Assembly (NCBI GenBank): GCA_014653605.1
Contig: JACWEG010000006.1
Span: 1-46,395, forward strand
Reading direction: 5' to 3'
From: Pelagibacterales bacterium SAG-MED37
GTDB lineage: Bacteria; Pseudomonadota; Alphaproteobacteria; Pelagibacterales; Pelagibacteraceae
Length of the DNA stretch: 46,395 nucleotides
The notes under the pieces were generated by a model. It searched no databases, was not told where the DNA came from, and saw nothing but the letters and a program-made list of their open reading frames with translations. The position numbers and the translations under genes are program-made. Below, piece after piece: positions 28,826 through 38,268 of this stretch; position 1 is the first letter of the stretch; every line of letters begins with the position of its first letter.

Positions 28826-29461
28826 ATGAAAAAACTTATAGCAACAATCTTTGGAGCAGCTTTGTTCTTTTCTACATCTGCTTACTCAGATGTTACAGTA
28901 GGATTAAAAGTTGGTAACGGAGATTTAGAAGGTACCAGTAAAAGTTATACAAGAGGAACTGCCACTAATCAGGCTTCAGTAACTGCATCTAAAGACAGTA
29001 TGTTTGGTGCCGTATTTGCAGAAATTGGATTAGGAGCTTCTCCAGTATCTTTAGGAGTAGAATATGTTCCTTTTGATGCAAACATTACTCTTGATGGTAG
29101 TAACTCAAGTACAGGTGCTGAACTTAGTGATTACACAACTGCATATCTAATGTACATGCATGATACTGGTGATGCCAACTTATACGTTAAAGGTGGTGTC
29201 TCTAGAGCTGATATTGGAACAATTAATGCCAGTGAAAACACAACTATAAACAGTCAAGATACGTCTTTAGATGGTGTTATGGTTGGAGCAGGTCTTCAAA
29301 CAGATGAATTTGCAAATGGTATGGTTGGAAGATTAGAAATAACTTATACTGATTTTGACGATGTAAGTGCAACTACTACATCAAATGGTTCAGCGAGTGT
29401 TAAGAAAACCGGTGATGGTGAATTATTAACTATTACTTTTGGTGTTTCAAAAACGTTCTAA
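28826..29461 (+). CDS. Small outer-membrane beta-barrel protein
   Basis: This 211-residue protein has a clear Sec signal peptide (MKK, a hydrophobic core, cleavage near STSAYS at about 22). It is followed by alternating amphipathic strands rich in Gly, Thr and Ser and a C-terminal Phe (GVSKTF), the usual BAM recognition end. The size fits an OmpA/OmpW-like 8-stranded barrel. Asn/Ser/Thr-rich loops (for example around 55-60 and 95-102) would face outward. It has its own promoter-like region, a good ribosome-binding site and a strong terminator, suggesting high expression. The specific family and role are unknown. Confidence 0.83.
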   Translation: MKKLIATIFGAALFFSTSAYSDVTVGLKVGNGDLEGTSKSYTRGTATNQASVTASKDSMFGAVFAEIGLGASPVSLGVEYVPFDANITLDGSNSSTGAELSDYTTAYLMYMHDTGDANLYVKGGVSRADIGTINASENTTINSQDTSLDGVMVGAGLQTDEFANGMVGRLEITYTDFDDVSATTTSNGSASVKKTGDGELLTITFGVSKTF

Positions 29462-29481
29462 TATTTAGAATATGAAAATTC

Positions 29482-29511
29482 AAAAGGACCCTTCGGGGTC
29501 CTTTTTTTTTA
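29482..29511. terminator. Strong rho-independent terminator, probably bidirectional
   Basis: GGACCC (29486-29491) pairs with GGGTCC (29496-29501) around a TTCG tetraloop. The stem is flanked by A4 on the left and a nine-T run on the right. It lies 20 bases after the outer-membrane protein stop codon and 7 bases beyond the convergent TPR-protein stop, so it can end transcription from both sides. Confidence 0.93.
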
Positions 29512-29517
29512 CATAAA

Positions 29518-31237
29518 CTATTCAGGCCTTTTGAAATTATTTATTTTATCTTTTAATTCTATAAATATAGAATCTTCAACATTACTCCAATCATTAAATT
29601 TTAATTGATTAAAAAATTTTAAATTTGAATAGGGATTAAAATCATTAAATTTACCCCATCTCCAATCAGGATATAAACTTAACATTGCCCATGTCTCTTT
29701 ATTTAAAATAGATGACAAGTGTAATATCGATGTGTCAGCAGTAATTACTAAATCTAAGTTCGTAATAATTGATGCAATTTCATCTAATTTAAATTTACCA
29801 CAATCATTTAATTTCAATTTTTGAAAATATTCCAAATCTCTATCCCAAATCTCATTTTGCAAACAATAAAAATTTGCATCTAATTTTAGTATTTCTTGAA
29901 ATGATTTTAATGGAACAGATCTATAAGGTTCATTGGGCCCATTAAATGACCCAGACCAAGCAATACCAACGTTAAATTTTGAATTATTAAGTTTATTTTT
30001 CCATTTAAGATCTAATTCTTTATTAGATTGAATTAAGCTATCTTTAAATTCTATTTTTTTTTTTATAAAAAAATTTAATTAATGAGCCTAATGCAATTTT
30101 ATAATCATATCTTTTATCTTTACTGGTTTCTACTGTCTCAATAGATAAATTTTTAATATCTTTTTTAAATAAATTTTTAATATTTTCTTGAACAACAAAG
30201 GTGATCTTATTGGTTTTTTTAGATAGTGGAATTAAATATTTTGAAAATTGTAAAGTATCACCTAATCCTTGTTCGTTAAAAACAACAATACTTTTTCCAT
30301 CAAGTTTTTCGTCTGACCATTCTTTTGTATCTTTAAAAAAATCAACTAGTTTAGAATTCCTATATTCATAATATTTCCATCCATCATCAAAATTGCCTTC
30401 ATTTAAACATCTTATGCCTAAGAAATTATAAAATTCAGGGTCATCTTTAATTTGATTTTTAAACTGTAATAAAAGTTTATTAGCTTTATTATTTTGACCA
30501 ATATTGAAATATAACTTTAAAAGAATAATTAGAAATTTTGGTTTATCCTTATAGTTCTCAAGAATATCGATTGCATCATTTATTTGATTTTTGAGAATTA
30601 AATATTCAGCTTTATTAAATATAAATTCTATAAAATCTTTATCTAAATTTTTTGCTTTAATAAAATATAAATCTGCTTTTTGAATATCTCTAAGTTTAAT
30701 ATAGCAATTTAAAGTATTATTTATTATTATTCTATCTTCACCTAATTCAATGGCTTGCAAAAAATAATTAATTGAAATTTTAGGTTTATTTCGTCTGAGA
30801 TAGATACTTCCTATGTTATTAAGGGCTTTCTTTTTATCTTCACTATTGAAATTAATACAAATTTTATAATATTTAATTGCTTCATTTAAATTATTATTAA
30901 GCTCTAATGCATATGCCAGTTGGAAATTATATTGATGATTAAATTTATCAATTTGAATTAATTTTTTTGAATATAGTAAAAGATTAATAAAATTTTTTTT
31001 TCTCAAATAAATTAAATAAAGATTTTTAATTGCATCTTCAAATTTAGGATTTATTTTTAAGGATTTTAAAAAATTTTCTTCACTTAATTCTAAATTTTCT
31101 TTTATGAGATAAATTACACCTTTAAAATTATATATGATATGTTGGTTATTTATATCATCATATAAATCACACAAATTTAAAGCCTGATCTAAATTATTTT
31201 TTTTTATATTTTCAGCAATGTCTTTTAGGTTTGCCAT
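29518..31237 (-). CDS. TPR-repeat protein with C-terminal glycosyltransferase-like domain (frameshifted)
   Basis: Two pieces, 30044-31237 and about 30060 down to 29518, join to about 572 residues. Residues about 1-280 form helical TPR-like repeats (pairs such as NNLNEAIKYYKICINFN). After these comes WKYYEYR, VFNEQGLGDTLQFSKYL, and FNVGIAWSGS, with TADTSILHLS near the end. This matches TPR proteins that end in a GT9/SPINDLY-like domain. The break is an A11 run (T11 at 30054-30064 on plus); ten A restore continuous reading. Cytosolic glycosylation of a protein or surface polysaccharide is inferred; substrate unknown. It lies at the end of the glucosylglycerate cluster, 92 bases downstream. Confidence 0.8.
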
Positions 31238-31329
31238 AAGTATTAATGATAGATCCTACTATAGATTATCCTACTTAATAACAAATTTACAGATTAGACT
31301 TACTTAACTATTAAAATAAGCATAAACAC

Positions 31330-33057
31330 TCAAACATTAGACAACCAAACAGTCTGGAATGGTTTAAGCTTGATCGTCTTATCTAAAATATAATTATTTT
31401 TGAAATCAAGTAAATTTTTCCATTTTAAAAATTTATAACTTATTTTTTTACTTTGAGTTTTAGATGACAAATTAGTTATACAAATGATAATTTGTTTCTT
31501 ATCAACGCTTTGTCTTTTAAAACAAAATATTTTTGGACCCATATTAATGTTTGATCTAAGCCCATTGGGATGAAAAGCCTTTTGTTTTAGTCTTACCTCT
31601 AACAAATCAGTGATACTTTTATAAAAAATACTTTGTTTTGATTTCTTATTTTTTAGTTTTTCAGTAATGTTTTTATGGTTCCATCTGTATCTATTTAAAT
31701 CTCTATTATTTCCAGTTATTATATATTTGGCCTCATCATTAGATGTTCCAAATAATGAATTAAAATATATTGCTGGTACTCCTTCAAAAGAAATCATAAT
31801 CGAGTGAGCAGAAATAAATCTTTCCAATGAAAATTTACCTTTTGGATCATTGTCTGATTTTTTTAATGCATCAAAAACTGTAATATTTGCTTCATAAACT
31901 TTTTTCGATTTATTTTGAACTTTTCTATACGAAAATTTTGAACCATTTTTTTTTAGTCTTTTAAGAAACTTGTCTTTATTCTCTTTATTTATTATACCTT
32001 CAACTGGTCTCATCCCTATACCATCGTGTGAAGCAATAAAATTTAGATAGCTATTTCCTTTTCTTGTTTGTGGCAACTTCTTGTTCCATGTGTTGAGGTA
32101 AGAGCTATTTTCAAATAAAAAACTGTAAATTAACAAGGGAGGAAGAGAAAAATTATAAATCCAATTAGCTTCATCGGTATTTCCAAAATAACTTATATTT
32201 TCTTTTTCTGGTAAATTTGTTTCAGTAACAATAACACTTTCAACTTTTATAAGACTACATACTAATCTAAAAAGCTTTATTATTTCATGTGTTTCTCTTA
32301 AATTTATACATTTGGTTCCATTCTCCTTCCAAAGATATGCAATTGCGTCTAATCTAAAAATTGTTACGCCATGATTCATGAGATTAATCATTATTTTTAT
32401 AAATCTTAATAAAACTGCAGGATTTTTAAAATTCATATCCAATTGATCTGGACTGAAAGTTCTCCACAAATAATCTGGTTTTTTAAAAATATCTATTTTT
32501 TTTAGTAGTTGGTGATCTCTAGGTCTAATTACTTTTGATACATTAAAATTAGAATTTACTGTTAAAAAATAATCTTTCCCAGGTTTTTTATCTTTTAGAA
32601 AATTTTTGAACCAAAGACCTCTAGCTGATGAATGATTTATTACTATATCTGCCATTATATCACTTTTTTTTGAAAATTTTTTGATATCTGACCAATTTCC
32701 AAGCCTATTATCAATTTTGTAATGATCTTTTACTGCAAAACCACTATCGCTGCTCGAAGGATAAAAAGGTAAAAAGTGTACTGTATTAAAATATTTACTT
32801 AATTTCTTTTGAAAAAAACTTTGAAAATTTTTTAATAAATGTCTTTGTGAGCTGGAAAAAACACTATCTCCATAGCATATAACTATTGATGTTTTTTCTG
32901 AAATTATCTTTTTCTTTTTATTTATCTTTTTATTAAATTTATTAATTATATTTGTTATTTCTTTGGAACAATCACTAATTTCAATCCTAGATAAATTATA
33001 CTTATATATACTTTTAAGCTTTAGTTTAATTTTTCTTTGATTTATCTGAGATAACAT
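31330..33057 (-). CDS. GH13 (sucrose-phosphorylase-like) family enzyme, probable glucosylglycerate phosphorylase
   Basis: This 575-residue alpha-amylase-family protein of the GH13_18 type has nucleophile D237 (FRLDAIAYLWK), acid/base E279 (VTETNLP) and the transition-state pair H344-D345 (ASHDGIGMRPVEG). Its N-terminal PFYPSSSDSGFAVKDH is typical of sucrose-phosphorylase relatives. It sits directly behind genes for making glucosylglycerate, overlapping gpgS by 1 base. Glucosylglycerate phosphorylase, which would recycle the solute to glucose-1-phosphate and glycerate, is therefore a better guess than sucrose phosphorylase. The enzyme class is clear; the substrate is inferred from context. Confidence 0.82.
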   Translation of the reverse strand: MLSQINQRKIKLKLKSIYKYNLSRIEISDCSKEITNIINKFNKKINKKKKIISEKTSIVICYGDSVFSSSQRHLLKNFQSFFQKKLSKYFNTVHFLPFYPSSSDSGFAVKDHYKIDNRLGNWSDIKKFSKKSDIMADIVINHSSARGLWFKNFLKDKKPGKDYFLTVNSNFNVSKVIRPRDHQLLKKIDIFKKPDYLWRTFSPDQLDMNFKNPAVLLRFIKIMINLMNHGVTIFRLDAIAYLWKENGTKCINLRETHEIIKLFRLVCSLIKVESVIVTETNLPEKENISYFGNTDEANWIYNFSLPPLLIYSFLFENSSYLNTWNKKLPQTRKGNSYLNFIASHDGIGMRPVEGIINKENKDKFLKRLKKNGSKFSYRKVQNKSKKVYEANITVFDALKKSDNDPKGKFSLERFISAHSIMISFEGVPAIYFNSLFGTSNDEAKYIITGNNRDLNRYRWNHKNITEKLKNKKSKQSIFYKSITDLLEVRLKQKAFHPNGLRSNINMGPKIFCFKRQSVDKKQIIICITNLSSKTQSKKISYKFLKWKNLLDFKNNYILDKTIKLKPFQTVWLSNV

Positions 33058-34277
33058 TAGCTATATTTTTTGTTATCTTCATTTACCGTTTCTTTTAATC
33101 GGGTTAAAAAGTTTGGAATAGCACTCTTCACTCTACTCCAGGTTGGTATGAATGGTGTATCCATTGGATTTAATATAAAAGCTTCTCCAGCTTTCATTAT
33201 ATTAATTGCAAATAATTCAACAGCCTTTTCCTCTGTATGAGAATCAAATTTGAGCCCATTCATGTCAGCATCACTTCTGTATATATCAATTAAATCTAAT
33301 GCAGATCTATAATAGGTTGCTTTTAGAGATCTAAATTTTTCTCTACTAAAAGAATTACCTTGAGTAGCTAGTTTTTTGATAAAAGTTTTTATTATATCTA
33401 TAGACATCCTTGATAAACCCTTAGTTTCATCATCTATAGATAAAACTTGATGTTTATGATCATAAGTATCAGCTAAATCTACCTGACAAATATTTTGTGG
33501 GGAGAAGCTTCTTTGCATTTCAGATAGAATTCCTACCTCAATACCCCAATCTGAGGATATTCTTAGTTCAGGCAAAACATTACGTCTAAATGAAAACTCA
33601 CCAGCTAATGGATATTTAAATGATTTCATAAACTCTAAGTAATCACTTTTACCTATGGTTTTTTCTAAAGCAGTTAATAAAGGAAAAACAAGTAATCTAG
33701 CAACTCTTCCATTCATTTTGTTATTAGCTACTCTAGGATAGTATCCTTTACAGAATTCAAAGTTAAAAAGAGGATTTACAACTGGATAAAAAAGTTTAGC
33801 CAACATTCTTCTATCATAAGTTTTTATATCACAGTCATGGAGTGCTACTGAACGAGCTGTATCTCTGGCTATTGACATACCAATACAATACCAAACATTT
33901 CGACCTTTACTCAACTCATTTGGAGACAGGTCATTTTTTTTTAATTCTTTGTCAAGTTTTTTTAAACCTGGTCCATCATTCCAGAGAATTGAGAAAGGAG
34001 TTTTTAATTTTTTAAAAAATTTCCAAGCTTTTTTTGCTTGATTTTCATTAGCTCTATCAAGACCCACGATGATATGATCTAGATATTTCGTCTTACTAAT
34101 TTCTTCGACTATATTGGGGAGTGCCGTGCCTTCTAATTCTGAATAAAGACAAGGTAAAATTAACTCCATCTTTCTTTCTTTAGAAAATTTAAGCAGATCT
34201 TTTTCAATTTCATTTGTCGACCTTGTACCAAAGTCGTGTAGGGTAGAAATTATTCCATTTTGGGAAAATTCACTCAT
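33057..34277 (-). CDS. gpgS: Glucosyl-3-phosphoglycerate synthase
   Basis: This 406-residue GT-A fold glycosyltransferase of the GpgS/MpgS-related type has a metal-binding DCD at 148-150 (ALHDCDIKTYD). Upstream is ILPCLYSELEGTALPNI, and mid-protein lies the segment FPLAGEF-like (YPLAGEFSFRRN). It would transfer glucose from a nucleotide sugar to 3-phosphoglycerate, yielding glucosyl-3-phosphoglycerate. The partner phosphatase gene is 8 bases upstream and the phosphorylase gene overlaps it downstream, which strongly supports the assignment. Mannosyl rather than glucosyl transfer cannot be excluded from motifs alone. Confidence 0.83.
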   Translation of the reverse strand: MSEFSQNGIISTLHDFGTRSTNEIEKDLLKFSKERKMELILPCLYSELEGTALPNIVEEISKTKYLDHIIVGLDRANENQAKKAWKFFKKLKTPFSILWNDGPGLKKLDKELKKNDLSPNELSKGRNVWYCIGMSIARDTARSVALHDCDIKTYDRRMLAKLFYPVVNPLFNFEFCKGYYPRVANNKMNGRVARLLVFPLLTALEKTIGKSDYLEFMKSFKYPLAGEFSFRRNVLPELRISSDWGIEVGILSEMQRSFSPQNICQVDLADTYDHKHQVLSIDDETKGLSRMSIDIIKTFIKKLATQGNSFSREKFRSLKATYYRSALDLIDIYRSDADMNGLKFDSHTEEKAVELFAINIMKAGEAFILNPMDTPFIPTWSRVKSAIPNFLTRLKETVNEDNKKYS

Positions 34278-34285
34278 ATCAAATC

Positions 34286-35077
34286 TTAATCACTATATTC
34301 AATTTTTTCTAGCGCCATTTTGATCACATCAGCCCAGCCCTCAGGTGATGGCTTGTTAGAAAATATAAGATTATCAATATTAATTCTGTCCATTTTAAAT
34401 TGATCATTGAAAACTAAACATGGTATGTCACTATTTTTTAACATTTCAATATCATTATAGTTGTCTCCAACAGCAATAGTCTTAATTTTATCCTCAGTTT
34501 TTTTTAAGATTTTAATCACTCTATTCATTGACTTTATTTTATTAATATTATCACACAGATTTAAAACACGACCACCTTCCTGTAATGATAAAGAATTATA
34601 ACTTAAAATTTTTAATAATTTATTTTTTTCAGAATTATTCCCATTAAACAAAAAGGGCAATGTGTACTTTCTTTGTAATGCATCTTTAAGTTTATCATCT
34701 TTTTGTCCAAATATTTTTTCTTGTTCTTTTTTACTTAGTTCAGAAATTTGAACACATTTATTTATCAATCTTTCAGAAGTCTTTTCGTTAAAAATTTTAA
34801 GCAATTCCTCTTTTTTCCTACTAAGAATTATTTCGTTTGGAAAATTTTGGTTAATTAAGTTTAGTCCATGAATAGCTGAACCATTTTCTGAAATATAGGG
34901 AAGTTCAATACCAAGCTCTTCATTAAATTTTTCAATCTCTTTTTCAGTTTTACTTGAATTTGGAATTATGATTATTCCACTATTTATTAGACTTTTAATA
35001 TAGTCTTTAATTGAGTCGAACTTAAAAGTATCTCGATGTAAAAGGGAACCATCTAAATCTGTAAATATTACTACCAA
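34286..35077 (-). CDS. HAD-IIB phosphatase, glucosyl/mannosyl-3-phosphoglycerate phosphatase
   Basis: This 263-residue haloacid-dehalogenase phosphatase has DLDGSLL motif I (D7 and D9), a type C2 cap, and motif IV GDNYNDIEML. The family is the MPGP group (mannosyl-3-phosphoglycerate phosphatase). Next to gpgS it would remove the phosphate from glucosyl-3-phosphoglycerate to give the compatible solute glucosylglycerate. It is transcribed with gpgS (8-base gap). Confidence 0.84.
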   Translation of the reverse strand: MVVIFTDLDGSLLHRDTFKFDSIKDYIKSLINSGIIIIPNSSKTEKEIEKFNEELGIELPYISENGSAIHGLNLINQNFPNEIILSRKKEELLKIFNEKTSERLINKCVQISELSKKEQEKIFGQKDDKLKDALQRKYTLPFLFNGNNSEKNKLLKILSYNSLSLQEGGRVLNLCDNINKIKSMNRVIKILKKTEDKIKTIAVGDNYNDIEMLKNSDIPCLVFNDQFKMDRINIDNLIFSNKPSPEGWADVIKMALEKIEYSD

Positions 35078-35083
35078 AATTTT

Positions 35084-35230
35084 TTATCGATTAATAAGCA
35101 AAGTTTTTTTATCTTTTTTAATTTTTACTTCATTTTTTTTATCACAATATCTCTTAAAAGCATAAGCTGCTGATATACCACCAATTAATACAAATTTTAA
35201 TATCTTTAATTTAATGAGTGTTTTAGTCAT
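35084..35230 (-). CDS. Tiny putative membrane protein (48 residues)
   Basis: An ATG at 35230 opens a 48-residue frame. It holds one hydrophobic stretch (about residues 8-25, FVLIGGISAAYAF) and a Lys-rich tail (KRYCDKKNEVKIKK). It fits exactly between the neighbouring tiny membrane gene (stop 3 bases upstream) and the phosphatase gene (start 7 bases downstream), which supports a real gene. No family is recognised. Confidence 0.5.
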   Translation of the reverse strand: MTKTLIKLKILKFVLIGGISAAYAFKRYCDKKNEVKIKKDKKTLLINR

Positions 35231-35232
35231 GA

Positions 35233-35436
35233 TTAAATTTCAAACTTTTCTAATACGAAGTGAATTACTAAATTGTAGAAAAATACAAAACAAGAAATAT
35301 AGAATAGAAAAATTATTCCTTTAGAATTAAAGATGTATCCAGTTGAGGTTAAAAGCACAATAAATAGGCTAATTGATAAAGCAAGTTTTGATTGTGCTTT
35401 TTTTTTTAAGTGAGATTTAACAATATTTTTCTTCAT
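35233..35436 (-). CDS. Small two-helix membrane protein, function unknown
   Basis: This is a 67-residue protein with a basic N-terminus (KKNIVKSHLKKKAQSK). Two hydrophobic segments follow, at about 19-36 and 41-62, so it should be a helical hairpin in the inner membrane. It is the first gene of the minus-strand run leading into the glucosylglycerate genes, and the next tiny gene begins 2 bases after its stop. No recognised family; context could mean involvement in envelope or osmotic stress, but that is speculation. Confidence 0.6.
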   Translation of the reverse strand: MKKNIVKSHLKKKAQSKLALSISLFIVLLTSTGYIFNSKGIIFLFYISCFVFFYNLVIHFVLEKFEI

Positions 35437-35604
35437 CAGGCATTATGATAATTATTACAGATATTTATTCATCGTTAATTTTGTCCTACTTAGACATTTC
35501 AATTGTTCATTAATGTTTATTAAATATTCAAATAAATAACAATTTTACTTATTACCCTTGTTCAATTATAAATATTAGCATAAATACTCATGAAATTCAT
35601 TAAT

Positions 35605-35690
35605 GCCCTCGTGGTGAAATTGGTAGACACAAAGGACTTAAAATCCTTGCCGCTTGCGGAGTGCCAGTTCGAGTCTGGCCGAGGGCACCA
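35605..35690 (+). tRNA. tRNA-Leu (anticodon UAA)
   Basis: An 86-base class II tRNA. The acceptor GCCCTCG pairs with CGAGGGC, the anticodon loop is CTTAAAA with anticodon TAA, there is a long variable arm, the T-loop is TTCGAGT, and CCA is encoded at 35688-35690. The nadK start codon follows 5 bases later. Confidence 0.95.
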
Positions 35691-35695
35691 CTAAT

Positions 35696-36467
35696 ATGAG
35701 TAGAATACAAATAATCTCTGACAAAAATCTAAAATCACAAAAAATTAAGTCTTTATTACAAAAAGAATTTTATAAAAGTGAAGTAAAAAAAAAATAATAT
35801 AATTGTTGTCGTTGGTGGCGATGGTTTTATGCTTCAAACATTAAAAAAAAATAAGAAATCAAAAAAATCATTTTATGGAGTAAATTCTGGAAATTATGGT
35901 TTTTTAATGAACAAATTTTCATCAAAGAATATTGTTAAAAACTTATCAAGGGCAAAATTAATATCGATATCTCCATTGGAAATGGTAGTTAGAAACAAAA
36001 GAAATCAAGTTAAAAAACATTTGGCAATTAATGAAGTTTCTATATTAAGACAGAGTAGACAGGCTGCATCTTTATCGATTTATCATGGTTCAAAAAATAT
36101 AATTAAAAAATTAGTATCTGATGGAGTTCTTATTTCAACACCAGCAGGGAGTACAGCTTATAATCTCTCTGTTCATGGTCCAATCTTAAGTTTAAATTCA
36201 AAAAAATTATCAATTTCGCCCATAAGTCCCTTTAGACCAAGAAGATGGAAAGGAAAAATTGTAAACGATAAATCTAAAATAATAATAAAAAATTTGAATC
36301 CAAAAAAAAGGCCTATAAGTGCTGTGGCAGATAATTTAGAGGTTAGAAATGCTAAAAATATAATAATTAAAACTAATCAAAAAATTAAGTTTAATCTTTT
36401 ATATGATAAAAATAGAAGTCTTCAAAATAAAATTAAGTTAGAACAATTAAGAAATGAAACTTCATAA
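35696..36467 (+). CDS. nadK: NAD kinase (frameshifted)
   Basis: Reading from ATG 35696 gives MSRIQIISDKNLKSQKIK and breaks at an A10 run (35785-35794). With nine A it continues as NNIIVVVGGDGFMLQTLKK, containing the NAD-kinase signature GGDG. It goes on through VNSGNYGFLMN, VLISTPAGSTAYNLS and PISPFRPRRWKG to about 256 residues in all. It phosphorylates NAD to NADP in the cytosol. The gene begins 5 bases after the tRNA-Leu CCA end, so its mRNA probably arises by tRNA processing and would be nearly leaderless. It is followed after 3 bases by the formyltransferase/propeller gene. Confidence 0.9.
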
Positions 36468-36470
36468 ATA

Positions 36471-38153
36471 ATGGATAGTTCAAAAAAACTTAAGGTTGGA
36501 ATAATTGTTGATGATATTGATCAACCTTATCTAATTTATGACTTTTATAAAAAAAGTTTAGAGAGTGATTATTATAATGTTGAATACTTGATTATTCAAA
36601 AGACTAACAATTTAAAAATTAAAAATTTTTTAGATAAACTATTAGATTATGTAAAAAAAAAAGGTATCAAAAGACTTAATGACCGTTTAATTTTTGAGAT
36701 TATTGAACTAGTAGAAAGTAGTTTAATAAAAAAAAAAAGACAAATTCAAAAAATTATTTTTGAAACATCCTTTATCAAAATTTGATGTTAAAAAGATTAA
36801 GGTGACACCAGAGATATCATCGTCAAATTTATATTATCAATATAAAAGTGAAGATATTACGAATATTAAAAATCTTAATTTAGATTTATTAATAAGAGGT
36901 GGTAGTGGCATTTTAAAAGGTGAAATTCTGAACGTATGTCGATTGGGCATTATTTCTTTTCACCATGGAGATAATGATTTTTATAGAGGAGGACCCCCAG
37001 GATTTTGGGAGGTTTATAATCGTGAGCCATCCACTGGATTTGTTATTCAACGTCTTAACGAAGTATTGGATGGTGGTGATGTCATATTTAAGGGAAATAT
37101 TCCTACTTCTTTTTTATATAAAATAAATATTTGTAAGCTCTATTTAAAATCAAGTATTTTTTTACACAAAACTATAGAAAATTTATCTAATGCCAATACT
37201 AATTTAGAATTTTATAAAAAAAAAACTTATAAATCTAAAATATATAAAATACCTACCGCTTATGTTTCGATTTTATATTTGTTTAAAACCTTGATATTAG
37301 GGACAAAAAAAATATTAAACAGAATTTTTGGTCGGTCTTTGAAATGGAATGTTGCTTATCAATTTGTTAATGATTGGAAAGATCCGATTTTGAGTAAATC
37401 AATAATTATTAAAAACCCAAAAAATAGTTTTTTAGCTGATCCATTTGTTATAAAGCGTAACAACAAAACTTTTATTTTTGTTGAGGATTATAGCTTTAAT
37501 ACTCAAAAAGGAAAAATTTCAGCATATGAGATCAATTCAGAGAGCTACAAAAGGTTGGGAACAGTAATTGAAGAAGAATTTCATCTTTCTTATCCTTTTT
37601 TAATAGAGGGTAAAAAAAAGATTTATTTATGGTGCCTGAGACTCATCAAACAAAAGATATCAGAATATATAGATGTATAGAATTTCCACACAAATGGAAA
37701 CTTCACAAAATATTAATAAGTGATGTTAGCGCAGTAGATACGAATATTTTTAAATTAAATAATAAATATTGGTTATTTACAAATTTAGATACATCAAATT
37801 CAAATGACTATTCATCAGAGTTGCACATTTTTTATGCTGACAATATGGAATCATCTGAATGGAGACCTCATGCTTTAAATCCAGTTATTTTTGATTCTAA
37901 AAAAGCAAGAAATGGAGGGATGATATATTCTGAAAAAAAACAAGCTTATAGAGTTTTTCAAAAACAAGGATTTGATAATTATGGAGAATCACTTGGTATT
38001 TCAAGAATTAAAACCTTAACAGAAAATGAGTATGAGGAAGAAGTTTGCATGAATGTAAAACCAGATTTTTTTAAAAATATTTCAGGCACACACAGTTTTT
38101 CTTACAACTCTGGGGTTCTGGTTAATGATTTTGCAACTAACGAAAGTATATAA
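36471..38153 (+). CDS. Formyltransferase-like domain fused to GH43/GINT-like beta-propeller (two frameshifts)
   Basis: Three pieces join to about 560 residues. Residues about 1-215 resemble the formyltransferase N-domain: LLIRGGSGILKGEIL, then ISFHHGD...YRGGPPGFWEVY, TGFVIQRLN and LDGGD. The catalytic Asn of the N-x-H motif is replaced by Ser; His and the later Asp are kept. Residues about 290-555 match the five-bladed propeller found in GH43-like and glucosamine-inositolphosphorylceramide-transferase N-terminal domains (FLADPFV, FVEDY, MVPETHQ, RNGGM, GTHSFSYN). Breaks are at A6 36748-36753 (one A extra) and near 37612-37628 (one base missing). It follows nadK by 3 bases. A role in sugar modification is inferred; activity is unknown. 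Confidence 0.75.
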
Positions 38154-38159
38154 ATAAAG

Positions 38160-38235
38160 TGGTGCCCCCGCACGGATTCGAACCGCGGACCTATTGATTA
38201 CAAATCAATTGCTCTACCAGCTGAGCTACAAGGGC
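38160..38235 (-). tRNA. tRNA-Thr (anticodon UGU)
   Basis: On the minus strand the 76-base sequence begins GCCCTTG and ends CGGGGGCACCA with CCA encoded (38160-38162 on plus). The anticodon loop reads TTTGTAA with anticodon TGT, the D-arm is AGCTCAGCTGGTAGAGC, and the T-loop is TTCGAAT. Two G-U pairs occur in the acceptor stem. It lies 33 bases downstream of rlmB and may be cotranscribed with it. Confidence 0.95.
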
Positions 38236-38268
38236 ATAAGAAACAATTATTTTGAATTTACAAAATAA

